From NCBI GenBank assembly GCA_947444305.1, contig CANEZP010000006.1:124001-188000 (forward strand): a DNA stretch of 64,000 nt. The letters run 5' to 3'. The position numbers and the translations under genes were made by a program. The stretch is from Pseudobdellovibrionaceae bacterium. GTDB taxonomy: Bacteria > Bdellovibrionota > Bdellovibrionia > Bdellovibrionales > UBA1609. Under the pieces are notes generated by a model that was not told where the DNA came from, did not search any database, and was given only the letters and a program-made list of their open reading frames with translations. Positions 25,629-33,341 of this stretch are shown piece after piece (position 1 is the stretch's first letter; every line of letters begins with the position of its first letter).

Positions 25629-25704
25629 TCAGGCGTAGCTCAGTTGGTAGAGCAAGCGGCTGTTAACCGCTTTGTCGGGGGTTCGAGTCCCTCCGCCTGA
25701 GCCA
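25629..25704 (+). tRNA. tRNA-Asn (GTT)
   Basis: Acceptor TCAGGCG/CGCCTGA, discriminator G and encoded CCA. The anticodon loop CTGTTAA gives GTT, and the T arm is GGGGGTTCGAGTCCCTC. Its last six bases GAGCCA begin the long repeat that recurs at 27116, so this tRNA is the probable integration site of the adjacent island. Confidence 0.97.
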
Positions 25705-25915
25705 GTCTCTACCAAAAAAGAAAATCCCCAAACTAACAAAATCAACTTAACGAGAAGATCTCCGCCAGGCGGAGGAACTCGAAGGAAAAACGCGTACCCA
25801 CGATGAATCCGACCAACGGGAGGATTTAGCGTGGGGCGTTCAGGCCTGGATGGCCTGACGAGCGTTTTTGCCGACAGCATGCACGGACACACTCCCGCTG
25901 GGGACAAGCGGCCGG
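25699..25915 (+). repeat. Island end repeat, copy A (tRNA-proximal)
   Basis: About 217 bp that begins with the tRNA-Asn 3' end (GAGCCAGTCTCTACC). Shared blocks with copy B include CTTAACGAGAAGATC, ACTCGAAGGAA, the long CCCACGATGAATCCGACCAA segment, GGAGGATTTAGCG, and GGCGTTCAGGCCTGGATGGC. The last forms a stem TCAGGCC-TGGAT-GGCCTGA followed by CGAGCGTTTTTGCC, a terminator-like structure. Another hairpin, CTCCGCC-A-GGCGGAG, is present only in this copy. It contains no open frame of note, so it may be an att site, a structured RNA, or both. Confidence 0.75.
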
Positions 25916-25925
25916 ACAAAGTCTT

Positions 25926-26849
25926 TTATTTGCTTTTCGTGATGTCTGACTTAATGGCGTGGTTCAAAACATCCGCTTCGATAAGGTCTAATTCTGTGAG
26001 CGTAAGCGCAGTAACTAAATCCACACCCACATTTGCATTTTCAAAATTAAATTTTCGGTAAGTTTTGTCGCGGGTCCCTAGTTCGGTAGCTTGCATCCCG
26101 ACATACCGGATCTCTCCGTCGTTATTCCTAACCAACAATGGGCTTCCGGATTGACCGGAGCTGGTCGCGCAATCGTTGAAGATGGTATCTACATAGTTTT
26201 CGCCGTGAAGCGACTCGTAGGCGGAACAAGTCAAATGTGCCCAAAGCTGAACCTTTCCGGACTCGTTTTCTTTTATGCCAGGGAAACCCGCGGTTATAAG
26301 CGAAGGATTTTTTAACTTTGAAAACGCTTCATCAAGCATTTTAAGAAAACCGACTTCTGCTCCCAAACAGCCTTTCTCATCTAATTTAACAATGACCCAA
26401 TCGCTTCCAATATGATCAAAATTGGGTCGTTTACGCCAGGTAATCGGTTTCCCAATGACCGTCCTATTCGCGGTAAATTCAATCGAAAAATCTGTTTGAT
26501 TTGGACTTTTGGAAAATCCGAAGACCGAATGATATACGGTCATGACTAAACAAGGTGAGATCAAAAATCCCGTACTCTGCAAAACTTCCGGCGAAAACCC
26601 ACCTTTTCCGTTCGGCCAAGGAACGGGTTGTAGATTTTTAATCATACCAATGGCGGAAAGTTCCTTTATTCCGGTAAGCTTCGTGACCCTTACTAAGGGA
26701 TCTTTCCCGGTCTTACTAAAAGTATTTACTTTATGAATCCGCGTTTCAAACGCGAGCTCTGGATCTAAACCGATGGCGCCTGCGTAAAGATTGATCGACA
26801 AGAGCAAAAACGCGACACCCAGGTAAATTACATTTTCAGAAGCGCGCAT
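25926..26849 (-). CDS. Secreted trypsin-like serine protease (V8/S1 type)
   Basis: An N-terminal signal sequence (VIYLGVAFLLLSINLYAGA) precedes an S1-fold protease. The catalytic His is in SPCLVMTVYHSVFG, the Asp in HIGSDWVIVKLD, and the Ser in ATSSGQSGSPLLVR (usual GDSGGP or GNSGSP). Three Cys pair candidates occur (SPC, KGC, LTC, DCA). The length of 307 fits small Glu-specific-type secreted proteases. Codon use is AT-richer than in neighbouring genes, and it is the only gene inside the repeat-bounded island, both signs of transfer. It could serve in prey degradation or defence; no partner is seen. Confidence 0.85.
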   Translation of the reverse strand: MRASENVIYLGVAFLLLSINLYAGAIGLDPELAFETRIHKVNTFSKTGKDPLVRVTKLTGIKELSAIGMIKNLQPVPWPNGKGGFSPEVLQSTGFLISPCLVMTVYHSVFGFSKSPNQTDFSIEFTANRTVIGKPITWRKRPNFDHIGSDWVIVKLDEKGCLGAEVGFLKMLDEAFSKLKNPSLITAGFPGIKENESGKVQLWAHLTCSAYESLHGENYVDTIFNDCATSSGQSGSPLLVRNNDGEIRYVGMQATELGTRDKTYRKFNFENANVGVDLVTALTLTELDLIEADVLNHAIKSDITKSK

Positions 26850-27115
26850 TATTATCCTTTAGCGCCCTATAACGTCACCGAGGCTTGAATCCGATTCGGT
26901 TCCAACGTCCCAATGAGCTTTGACGATCAATTCGTTGAGTCTCATTTATGTAAAGCAACGACAAGGCCAAAAGACCATTCTGCCCGCGGATCTACCTTTT
27001 TTGAGGTATACCTCCTGGAGGAAACTCTAAAATCGATACAGTGGTCTAACCTGAATATTTGATTCTATTGGGGCTTTGGGTAAGTTAAAAATAACAGCCT
27101 TGGTGCCCATTGGAG
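26850..27115. other. AT-rich intergenic stretch inside the island
   Basis: No open frame or RNA gene recognised. Contains the promoter region of the protease gene (minus strand) and runs up to repeat copy B. A GGAGGAG word precedes the repeat's GAGCCA start. Confidence 0.5.
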
Positions 27116-27336
27116 GAGCCAGTCTCTACCAGAAAAAGAAAGTCCACACTTATCACAAATTATCTTAACGAGAAGATCCCACAAGGCGGAGGGACTCGAA
27201 GGAAGAACGCATACCCACGATGAATCCGACCAACGGGAGGATTTAGCGGGGGCGTTCAGGCCTGGATGGCCTGACGAGCGTTTTTGCCGACAGGATGCAC
27301 GGACGCAAGATCTCCGCTGGGAACACGCGGCCCGGC
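27116..27336 (+). repeat. Island end repeat, copy B (distal)
   Basis: About 221 bp matching copy A from GAGCCAGTCTCTACC through to CGCGGCCCGG, with scattered substitutions and small gaps. The 3' half, from CCCACGATGAATCC to GCGTTTTTGCCGACAG, is nearly identical, including the stem and T-run. The hairpin CTCCGCC/GGCGGAG of copy A is lost here (CCCACAAGGCGGAGG). No tRNA precedes it; only the tRNA's last six bases are present. Confidence 0.75.
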
Positions 27337-27789
27337 GATTAAGCGCTGAGGAGTATGCGAAAGCGGCCTCCTCTTAAATAAAAAACTGACGCCGCGATCG
27401 CTACTAAGAACCAAGATCAACTTCTGAAAATTTTAAATCCAAAGATCCTCCCGACCAGTGTTCATATACCTACTTTGAACAAATTCTTAAGTTCCGATTC
27501 GTCGTGAGAAATAGAAATTTAGAATCACGCGCAGCACGCTGAACTCATGATCATAATTTTCCCTATCGTGCGTGGTGAATGCAGGCCTGCTCGATATGTT
27601 CACCTCCATTTCACCCATCTCTTCCCCATCGAAAGCCGCTGATCGATCTTCGGGACAACGGGAAGATTTGGTACGAGAACGTGTCCAAATCGCTCTTAAC
27701 CTAGACTGAGCTATGAATGGTCGCTCGATGGCTTTGGCACGGCGCATGCTTTGTTCCTTGGAAACCGTAATAACAAAAGGAAATCGAAA
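27337..27789. other. Intergenic, no gene recognised
   Basis: The 450 bp between the island repeat and csbD has no convincing ORF; the 27487-27936 minus frame overlaps csbD and looks like a shadow. A Shine-Dalgarno-like AAAAGGAAA at the right end belongs to csbD. The composition is still AT-richer than the window average at the left side. Confidence 0.5.
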
Positions 27790-28080
27790 ATGAACAAAGA
27801 TATTTCTGAAGGCAAATGGAAAGACTTTAAAGGCGAACTGCTCAACACTTGGGGCAAACTCACGAGCGATGATCTTGATCGCACGAAAGGGAACATCCTT
27901 TCCATCGGCGGCTTGATTCAAGAAAAATACGGTCACGCTAAAGAAGAAGTCATGGCGAAACTGAGCGAACTTGGCGAACGTTTCTCCTCAATCGTTGAGG
28001 ACAAAAAAGCCGAGACTTCGGGCACGGTCGTTGATGGTCTTGAAGACACGAAGCAAGACCTTCGCGACAGCAAAAATTAG
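27790..28080 (+). CDS. CsbD-like stress protein
   Basis: The ATG at 27790 follows AAAGGAAA. The opening MNKDISEGKWKDFKGELLNTWGKLTSDDLDRTKGN is the CsbD family signature (xxxxGKWxxxKGxxxxxWGxLTDDDL). The rest is a charged helix. CsbD proteins are abundant under general stress; their molecular role is not known. The gene is followed by a strong hairpin, so it is monocistronic. Confidence 0.85.
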   Translation: MNKDISEGKWKDFKGELLNTWGKLTSDDLDRTKGNILSIGGLIQEKYGHAKEEVMAKLSELGERFSSIVEDKKAETSGTVVDGLEDTKQDLRDSKN

Positions 28081-28097
28081 TTCTAAATTTAGATTCA

Positions 28098-28145
28098 AAG
28101 TGCGTCTTCGTATCCGCTGAGTTCAGCTCTTACGAAGACGCACTT
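28098..28145. terminator. Long perfect hairpin after csbD
   Basis: AAGTGCGTCTTCGTA and TACGAAGACGCACTT form a perfect 15-bp stem, with a small inner stem CTGA-GT-TCAG in the loop. It separates csbD from the converging 28212 gene and is probably a bidirectional terminator, though the T-run is short. Confidence 0.7.
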
Positions 28146-28211
28146 GTATTTGTGCAATGACCTGAATACCGCACTCGATTCGGTATTTGATCAAAATGAT
28201 TAATCAAAGAA

Positions 28212-28751
28212 TCACTTTCCAAAGAAGTACTGAAACGACAAACCCGCACTTAAGAAATTTTCCGCGTACGAAGAATCATTGTTCACGATCGCGATCGCGC
28301 CGGAATCAATGAGCACGACCTTGTAAAGCAATCGCCAATCCCCTCGGTACATCACTTGGCTCGACAACTCGACGCCCGCACGAATCCCCGTCTGTTCGTA
28401 ATAATCGGGATCGGGATATTTACCCGGGTTGCGTACGAAGTAATCGTCTTGGTTCAAAGCGTAGTTCAACGTGAGGCCGAGCGCGAACGGAACCAACGAG
28501 AGATCACCGAGCTCGAACGCATAAGGCACGTACCGGTAGCCAAAATTAATTTGGATTTCGTCGCGTCCCGCGAAGGGGAAGCGGCCTAAACCTAATTCTA
28601 CCTGGTGCGTCTGCGACCAATCGTAGGCCGCGGCCATCGAATAGGTTCCTTGAAAAGCCCCGGTGCCGAGAGCTAACCCCCACTGCCCGGCATAGGCAAA
28701 GGGAGCGATGAAGACTAACGCTGAAACAATGAAGGTTTGAAGCCGAGCCAT
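28212..28751 (-). CDS. Small outer-membrane beta-barrel protein
   Basis: Signal peptide MARLQTFIVSALVFIAPFAYA. The 158-residue mature part shows about eight amphipathic strands (VELGLGRFPFAG, EIQINFGYRYVPYAF, LVPFALGLTLNYAL, GVELSSQVMYRGDWRLLYKVVLI) and ends LSAGLSFQYFFGK. This fits an OmpA/OmpW-size 8-strand barrel. Its start overlaps the 3' end of the metallophosphoesterase gene by 37 bp, indicating co-transcription. Confidence 0.7.
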   Translation of the reverse strand: MARLQTFIVSALVFIAPFAYAGQWGLALGTGAFQGTYSMAAAYDWSQTHQVELGLGRFPFAGRDEIQINFGYRYVPYAFELGDLSLVPFALGLTLNYALNQDDYFVRNPGKYPDPDYYEQTGIRAGVELSSQVMYRGDWRLLYKVVLIDSGAIAIVNNDSSYAENFLSAGLSFQYFFGK

Positions 28752-29536
28752 GTTTCACCTGTGGCAGACGGTTTGGGTTTGAGATATAAGCCGTCGGGTT
28801 TGATTTCGAACAAAAGCCATTTGCCGTCTTCGGATCTGGGCACCTGCACGAGCGGCGTGATACCCTCGCGTAACCAGTACACATGATTGTGACCGTTGAA
28901 GACCGCGGCGACGTGCGGATTATCGCGGGCGCTGAGTAAGCCTTCGCGAAGCGGGCCTTCGAATCTCTCCTCATCTTCGAGCGGAATATGCGTGAAAATC
29001 AGCACCGCTTTTTGCGAATCGGCCACCGTTCGCTTGAGCCACTCGGGATCAAACGCATCGCCGCTTTCCCAGTTCGTTGAGTTCCAAAAGATAAAGCGGA
29101 AATGTTCGGACTCGAAAAAATAATTGGACGGCCCAAAAGCTTTTTTGAATAGCGAAGGCCCGGCGCCGAGCGCATCGTGATTCCCTAACACCATAAAGTG
29201 AGGGCGGTTGATTTCGGCATACTGCGCAAGAAATTGATCGTACTCGTAGTTGTAGCTCGAGTTGGTAAAGTCACCGAGGTGCACGACAAAATCTAATCCG
29301 GGGGTCGCGTTCACTTCCCCGATAACTTTATCGAGGTCCGTGTAGTTACCGTGCGAATCCGCGATGACGGCAATGCGGATGATTTCGTCTTCTTCGACGT
29401 CCCCTACGCTCTGCATATATAAGAAATTTAAGTTCCGGTCGCCGCGCAGGAGCGTGTCGGAGAAGGGCGAGTCGCGAAATGGGACACAACTGATCATCAG
29501 GCCTAAGGTAGCGACCGTCAGTATGGCTTTCTTCAC
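28715..29536 (-). CDS. Calcineurin-like metallophosphoesterase lipoprotein
   Basis: The start is the GTG at 29536, with GGGAAGG just upstream, giving the lipoprotein signal VKKAILTVATLGLMISC. The metallophosphoesterase motifs are in order: IAVIADSHGN (D-x-H), DFVVHLGDFTN (GD), PHFMVLGNHDAL (GNHD), IFTHIPL (H) and VFNGHNHVYW (GHxH). All metal ligands are present. The enzyme is anchored in the envelope and probably hydrolyses a phosphoester, such as a lipid or nucleotide. TetR-like operator palindromes lie immediately upstream, so the divergent TetR likely represses it. Confidence 0.85.
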   Translation of the reverse strand: MKKAILTVATLGLMISCVPFRDSPFSDTLLRGDRNLNFLYMQSVGDVEEDEIIRIAVIADSHGNYTDLDKVIGEVNATPGLDFVVHLGDFTNSSYNYEYDQFLAQYAEINRPHFMVLGNHDALGAGPSLFKKAFGPSNYFFESEHFRFIFWNSTNWESGDAFDPEWLKRTVADSQKAVLIFTHIPLEDEERFEGPLREGLLSARDNPHVAAVFNGHNHVYWLREGITPLVQVPRSEDGKWLLFEIKPDGLYLKPKPSATGETWLGFKPSLFQR

Positions 29537-29556
29537 GTTGAACCTTCCCGCTTGCG

Positions 29557-29622
29557 TGTAAGTAAACATTCACTTACAGTTTAAGTATCGGCGGGTCGGG
29601 TTCGAACTGAAAGTAAATACTT
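29557..29622. promoter_or_regulatory. Operator-like palindromes between metallophosphoesterase and TetR
   Basis: TGTAAGT-AAACATTC-ACTTACA at 29557-29578 and AAGTA-AA-TACTT at 29611-29622 (within AAGTAAATACTTAC). The second matches the AAGTAATTACTTAC site near the other TetR gene (42791) in all but one base of the 14. They sit in the shared promoter region of the two divergent genes, where an autoregulating TetR repressor normally binds. Confidence 0.6.
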
Positions 29623-29674
29623 ACACACAAGCGACCGATAGGGACTTTGGCGATAAGAATCAGGGAGTTAACTA

Positions 29675-30283
29675 GTGAAAAAGAAATCTAAATCTGAGAC
29701 GGCGGGGCCGGTAGAGCACTCGCGGGACCGGCTATTGAAAGCGGCGTTCGAGGTCTTTTCGCAATCCGGTTACCACGGCACGACCACGAAAAATATCGCG
29801 CTCAAAGCCGGCGTCAACGAAGCGCTGATCATGCGGCATTTCAAATCTAAAGAAGGTTTGTTTATGGAAGTCGTCGCGAGCAACGTGGCTTGCGAATCTT
29901 GCGACCTCCCCTACCCGGCGCAAGAGACGGTTGAGAAAGAGCTGCTGCATTTTTGTAATTTCTTGTTCGAACGCGATCGGAAGAAATCCGACTTCTTCAA
30001 AATCATGATCGGGCATAGCTTGCAGGACAAAGCCTTCGTGTGCAAAGCCGATGAGCAACTCATTGATAAACGGAAACCTTTGTTAGCGCCCCGCCTTTTG
30101 CCATTGCAGAAAAAAGGGCTCGTTCGTAAAGACGTCAACCTCGCCGACGTTGAAGAAGTGGTGATGAACCAAGTGTTCGCGGCCACCTTTTTCAATTCGT
30201 TGATCGCCATTCATTCGGATAAACATACTAAGCAATCACTCGAGCTCGCGGTGAAGGTGATCGCCGCCGGTCTCGCCAAATGA
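29675..30283 (+). CDS. TetR-family regulator
   Basis: GTG start preceded by CAGGGAG. After a basic N-terminal tail, residues ~17-65 form the TetR HTH: RDRLLKAAFEVFSQSGYHGTTTKNIALKAGVNEALIMRHFKSKEGLF. The C-terminal ligand domain includes RKSDFFKIMIGHSLQDKAFVCKADEQL. It is a paralogue of the regulator at 42885, with the same GTTTKxIAxKAxxNEALIxRxF core. It probably controls the divergent lipoprotein gene and its own operon with the SDR gene. Confidence 0.88.
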   Translation: MKKKSKSETAGPVEHSRDRLLKAAFEVFSQSGYHGTTTKNIALKAGVNEALIMRHFKSKEGLFMEVVASNVACESCDLPYPAQETVEKELLHFCNFLFERDRKKSDFFKIMIGHSLQDKAFVCKADEQLIDKRKPLLAPRLLPLQKKGLVRKDVNLADVEEVVMNQVFAATFFNSLIAIHSDKHTKQSLELAVKVIAAGLAK

Positions 30284-30313
30284 AGAAGATATAGAAACGA
30301 AAAAGGAGAACCT

Positions 30314-31099
30314 ATGAAGCTAGGCGGAAACACAATTTTAATTACGGGCGGCGGCTCGGGCATCGGTCTTGGTCTCGCACTCGAATTTTTGCGATTAGGC
30401 AACGAAGTGATCGTCGCGGGCCGGTCGAAGGCCAAACTTGAAGCGGCCGCGGCAAAAGGTTTGCGCACCGTCGGGGTAGACTTAACTAACGAAAACAGCG
30501 TGGTCGAATTAGCCGCGCAAGTCGTGCGTGAGTATCCTACTCTCAACGTCGTGATCAACAACGCGGGCGTCATGATGAACGAAAAACTAAGCGTCGTCGA
30601 AAATTCGAAGATTGCCAACGAGACCATTACCACCAATGTTCTCGCGCCCATGTGGCTTACGAATGCCTTACTTCCCCATTTGATGAAGCAACCCTCGGCC
30701 ACGATCATGACGGTGACTTCAGGTTTAGCTTACGTGCCGTTGGCGCTTACGCCCTCCTACTCGGCTTCGAAGGCCGCGATTCACGCGTACACGCAATCGC
30801 TTCGCTACCAACTTAAAGATACGCCGGTCGAAGTGAAGGAACTCGTACCGCCTTACGTCCGCTCAAGTCTTATGGGCGAGCGGCAAGCCGCCGACGCGAA
30901 CGCGATGCCGATCGAAGAATTCGTTACCGAGGTCATGTCCCTAATAAAGGACCATCCCGAAGCGGCCGAAATCTTGGTTAAGCGTGTCCTGCCCCAACGC
31001 CGCGCCGGCGACGGGGGTTTTGAGAAATACGAAGAATTTTTCAAAAACCAAAACGACACCCTCATGCGGGTCCGTCAAAAAGAGTGGGACGCGCTCTAG
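30314..31099 (+). CDS. SDR-family oxidoreductase (DltE-like)
   Basis: A Rossmann SDR: TGGGSGIGLGLA cofactor loop, NNAG motif in VVINNAGVM, catalytic Ser in MTVTSGLAYVPL, and YSASKAA (Tyr-x-x-x-Lys) for the active site. The C-terminal region continues with VKELVPPYVRSSLMG. It lies 30 bp after tetR with an AAAAAGGAGAA SD, so it is in the TetR operon. The DltE-like subgroup acts on unknown substrates. Soluble and cytosolic. Confidence 0.88.
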   Translation: MKLGGNTILITGGGSGIGLGLALEFLRLGNEVIVAGRSKAKLEAAAAKGLRTVGVDLTNENSVVELAAQVVREYPTLNVVINNAGVMMNEKLSVVENSKIANETITTNVLAPMWLTNALLPHLMKQPSATIMTVTSGLAYVPLALTPSYSASKAAIHAYTQSLRYQLKDTPVEVKELVPPYVRSSLMGERQAADANAMPIEEFVTEVMSLIKDHPEAAEILVKRVLPQRRAGDGGFEKYEEFFKNQNDTLMRVRQKEWDAL

Positions 31100-31106
31100 T
31101 TAAAAT

Positions 31107-31124
31107 GCCCGCGCCGGGTCGGGC
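31107..31124 (+). terminator. GC hairpin before the A-B operon
   Basis: GCCCG-CGCCGGGT-CGGGC sits just after the SDR stop. It is a modest stem, flanked by AA and TT. It probably separates the SDR operon from the following five-gene operon. Confidence 0.35.
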
Positions 31125-31165
31125 TTAGATCTTGCTCTGCCAGTACCAAAGACAAAAAGGAACGA

Positions 31166-31816
31166 ATGGGTGCGCTCTCCGGCGCACCGCTTTGTAATTG
31201 GTGCATGAAAATTTCTATTAGCAACCACCCGAAGTGGACCATGGCGGTGGGTTTAGGTTTAGTGGCTTCGCTCATCGGAGCGTTGATCCTTTCTCATTTA
31301 TCAGGTGTGGATACCCCCGTCGGCCCTGCCGATATTGCCCTCAAACCGCAAAAAGAAGGTCGCGCCGCTACCGGTTCCGCGACCGAAGCCCAAACGAGAA
31401 ACGCCCCGCCGTCCGCGCCCGCGAAGGCTTTGCCGGCGCAGGCAAAGACCGGCAAACCCACGCCAAAAGCCGAATTCATCATGAATTTAGAAGAGTCGGC
31501 CAACGACCGTGAAGAAGCCATGTACCAACTCACCCAAAAAGGCATGGCCGCACTCCCCGAACTAAAAAAGGTTTTAGCGAATCCACTTCCCGCCGATCCG
31601 ACCCGACACGAATTCGAAGTGAGCTTACGCATCACCGCGCTCGAAGCGCTGGATGAGCTGTCCGTGCAAGGTGCGGACATCGCCGAAGCGCTGCAAGGTG
31701 CGCTAGCCACTTACGACGAACCATCGATCCAAACTCTCGCGATGGTCGGCTTGCAAGGTTTGGAAGAAAATCGACCGGGTAAGATCAATCGCTTCATCGA
31801 TAAAATGGTTAATTAA
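31166..31816 (+). CDS. A1: membrane-anchored ALEALD-motif protein, 216 aa
   Basis: The ATG at 31166 has AAAAAGGAA five bases upstream; ATG 31205 is an alternative. A single membrane helix (MAVGLGLVASLIGALILSHLSG) is followed by a Pro/Ala-rich linker. The C-terminal ~110 residues are helical: YQLTQKGMAALPELKKVLANPL, FEVSLRITALEALDELSVQG, and LAMVGLQGLEENRPGKINRF. This recalls HEAT repeats. The same pattern recurs in A2 at 34803. Its stop is one base from the B1 GTG, so A1 and B1 are co-translated. The domain would face the periplasm, where the B proteins go. Confidence 0.75.
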   Translation: MGALSGAPLCNWCMKISISNHPKWTMAVGLGLVASLIGALILSHLSGVDTPVGPADIALKPQKEGRAATGSATEAQTRNAPPSAPAKALPAQAKTGKPTPKAEFIMNLEESANDREEAMYQLTQKGMAALPELKKVLANPLPADPTRHEFEVSLRITALEALDELSVQGADIAEALQGALATYDEPSIQTLAMVGLQGLEENRPGKINRFIDKMVN

Positions 31817-31817
31817 G

Positions 31818-33305
31818 GTGCGTGGTTTTACGTTCGCAACTACGACCGCGATCGCGGTCGCGCTGATGATCGGGCTAACTTTATCTTTTGCTAACGCTAA
31901 CGCGGCTCCCTCAAAAGCCATTGATCCTAAAAATTTAGAGCCGGGATGCAACGAGAACAATGCGCCCGCATTACAACTAGATGGCGAGCGGCTCCTGATC
32001 GATGACGGCCACTTCGAAAATATAAAATATGTCCCGTGCGACAACTCAAACATGGGTTACCGCATTCGTAAGTCGATGATGAATCTCGGCAAAATGTTTG
32101 GATTCAATAGCAGGAGCCAATGGGGTCCGTCCGTCATCGGCACGAATCCGTATAACTTCGTTATGGATCGCATCGAATATCTACAAATTATTTATAAAGA
32201 GGACGAACACTGCGACTGGTTCACGAACGGTTACTTCCAAGATCTGACGGGCAAAGATCCCAAGAAATTTAGGTCCGTCACGATTTGCCCATCGGCTAAA
32301 TATAACAGCGACGTGAACCTCATGGCCTTAATGCTTCATGAGGCGCGCCACGCCGACGATAAAAGTCATACGACCTGCACTTACGGCCCCATCGCGATGC
32401 TCAAAGATAAATACGCGTGCGATTCAAGTTTCGAGGACGCCGGCGCCTACGCCGTTTCGACCGAGTTCTACCTCGCGGCCTCCAAGCATCCATCGCTAAC
32501 GCCTGCCCAAAGACAAAGCGCACGCTCGAGCGGAATCCAATTACTGATCGGCCGTTTCAACAAACTGCCGAAGGGCTTGCAGTTCGCAAGCGTTCTCTTC
32601 CCCGCGGCGGGCGGCGCTTACGTTTTTGACGGGCAACGTGAGATTAAAATCATCAGCGCACTGCCCGCCGGCTACCAACTTATGCTTCGACCTTCAAACC
32701 CGGTGCTCGTGCAAAAGAATACGGGCAAAACCGTAAGCTACGCGTTCTCGCCAGAGAAGCTCGCCGAGTCGGTCGACCAGGTGCTGGAAGACTTCGACAA
32801 GAAGTTACGCCCTACCTTCGTCGATCAAGCCGAGTTCGGTGATATGAGTTGCTATTTGTTCGCGCACAAACTTGCCTGTTGGAATCTCGCGAGAGATAAA
32901 AATGCCGTTTGGGATTTTAGCAATCGCGAGGCTTCTCGCTTTCTGCTTTTGGATCAGTCTATGCTCAACGGAGCCGGCCGCACGGGTGTGGTGGCTTATC
33001 TCATCACAAAAGACGGCGCGGCAATCATACTGCCTTCATCTTACGCCGAGATGGACAAAGACGGGCCCGACTTCACCGTCGAAAATCGTAAAGCTAGAGA
33101 ATACGCCGCCGCTATTCGCGACACCGTGACGTTCACAAAGGATTCGGGTTCGCCTTACCAAAACCTCGCCATTTCCCACAAAGGTCTTTCACTGATCTAC
33201 GTCGATTGGCGAGACAAAACAGGCCAGGTCCCGAACATAACAACCCTACCGCTCAAACGCTTGATTGGCCCAACCGTGTGGTCACCGCTGATCGAGCAGT
33301 TGTAG
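31818..33305 (+). CDS. B1: secreted zincin-like protein, 495 aa
   Basis: Starts with a GTG. Signal peptide TFATTTAIAVALMIGLTLSFANANA, then IDPKNLEPGC. The zincin motif HEARH is at residues 174-178 (ALMLHEARHADD); a candidate third ligand is E216 in GAYAVSTEFYLAA. Eight or more Cys recur at conserved places (PGC, PCDNSN, EHC, TICPS, TTC, YAC, MSCYLF, LACWN), as expected for a disulfide-stabilised periplasmic enzyme. The C-terminal ~250 residues are beta-rich and end LIGPTVWSPLIEQL, a tail shared by all three B proteins. I do not recognise the family. Metallopeptidase-like activity is inferred from HExxH only. Confidence 0.75.
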   Translation: MRGFTFATTTAIAVALMIGLTLSFANANAAPSKAIDPKNLEPGCNENNAPALQLDGERLLIDDGHFENIKYVPCDNSNMGYRIRKSMMNLGKMFGFNSRSQWGPSVIGTNPYNFVMDRIEYLQIIYKEDEHCDWFTNGYFQDLTGKDPKKFRSVTICPSAKYNSDVNLMALMLHEARHADDKSHTTCTYGPIAMLKDKYACDSSFEDAGAYAVSTEFYLAASKHPSLTPAQRQSARSSGIQLLIGRFNKLPKGLQFASVLFPAAGGAYVFDGQREIKIISALPAGYQLMLRPSNPVLVQKNTGKTVSYAFSPEKLAESVDQVLEDFDKKLRPTFVDQAEFGDMSCYLFAHKLACWNLARDKNAVWDFSNREASRFLLLDQSMLNGAGRTGVVAYLITKDGAAIILPSSYAEMDKDGPDFTVENRKAREYAAAIRDTVTFTKDSGSPYQNLAISHKGLSLIYVDWRDKTGQVPNITTLPLKRLIGPTVWSPLIEQL

Positions 33306-33341
33306 ATAAGAAATTACTTTAAGGATATTAGGAGAATACGC

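Larger units (their letters stand above)
25699..27336. mobile_element. Small genomic island at tRNA-Asn flanked by long direct repeats
   Basis: The element is bounded by copies A and B of a 217-221 bp direct repeat. Copy A overlaps the 3' end of tRNA-Asn, a classic integration target. The DNA between is visibly more AT-rich than its neighbours and carries a single gene, the trypsin-like protease at 25926. There is no integrase or transposase, so it is a decayed, non-autonomous or cargo-only unit. A simple large duplication around an inserted gene is the alternative reading. Confidence 0.6.

Noticed and set aside
25699-25915. Class I cyclic-di-GMP riboswitch or merRNA in the island repeat
   Set aside because: The required conserved core (GGGCAAACC...GACGCAAAGCC) is absent; a GGACGCAAGATCTCCG word in copy B is only a partial look-alike.
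27487-27936. 149-residue minus ORF before and across csbD
   Set aside because: It lies antisense to csbD and its sequence has no coherent domain.
31818-33305. Assigning B1 to a named metalloprotease family
   Set aside because: HEARH and a later Glu support a zincin site, but no family-specific motif was recognised, so a named call would be invented.
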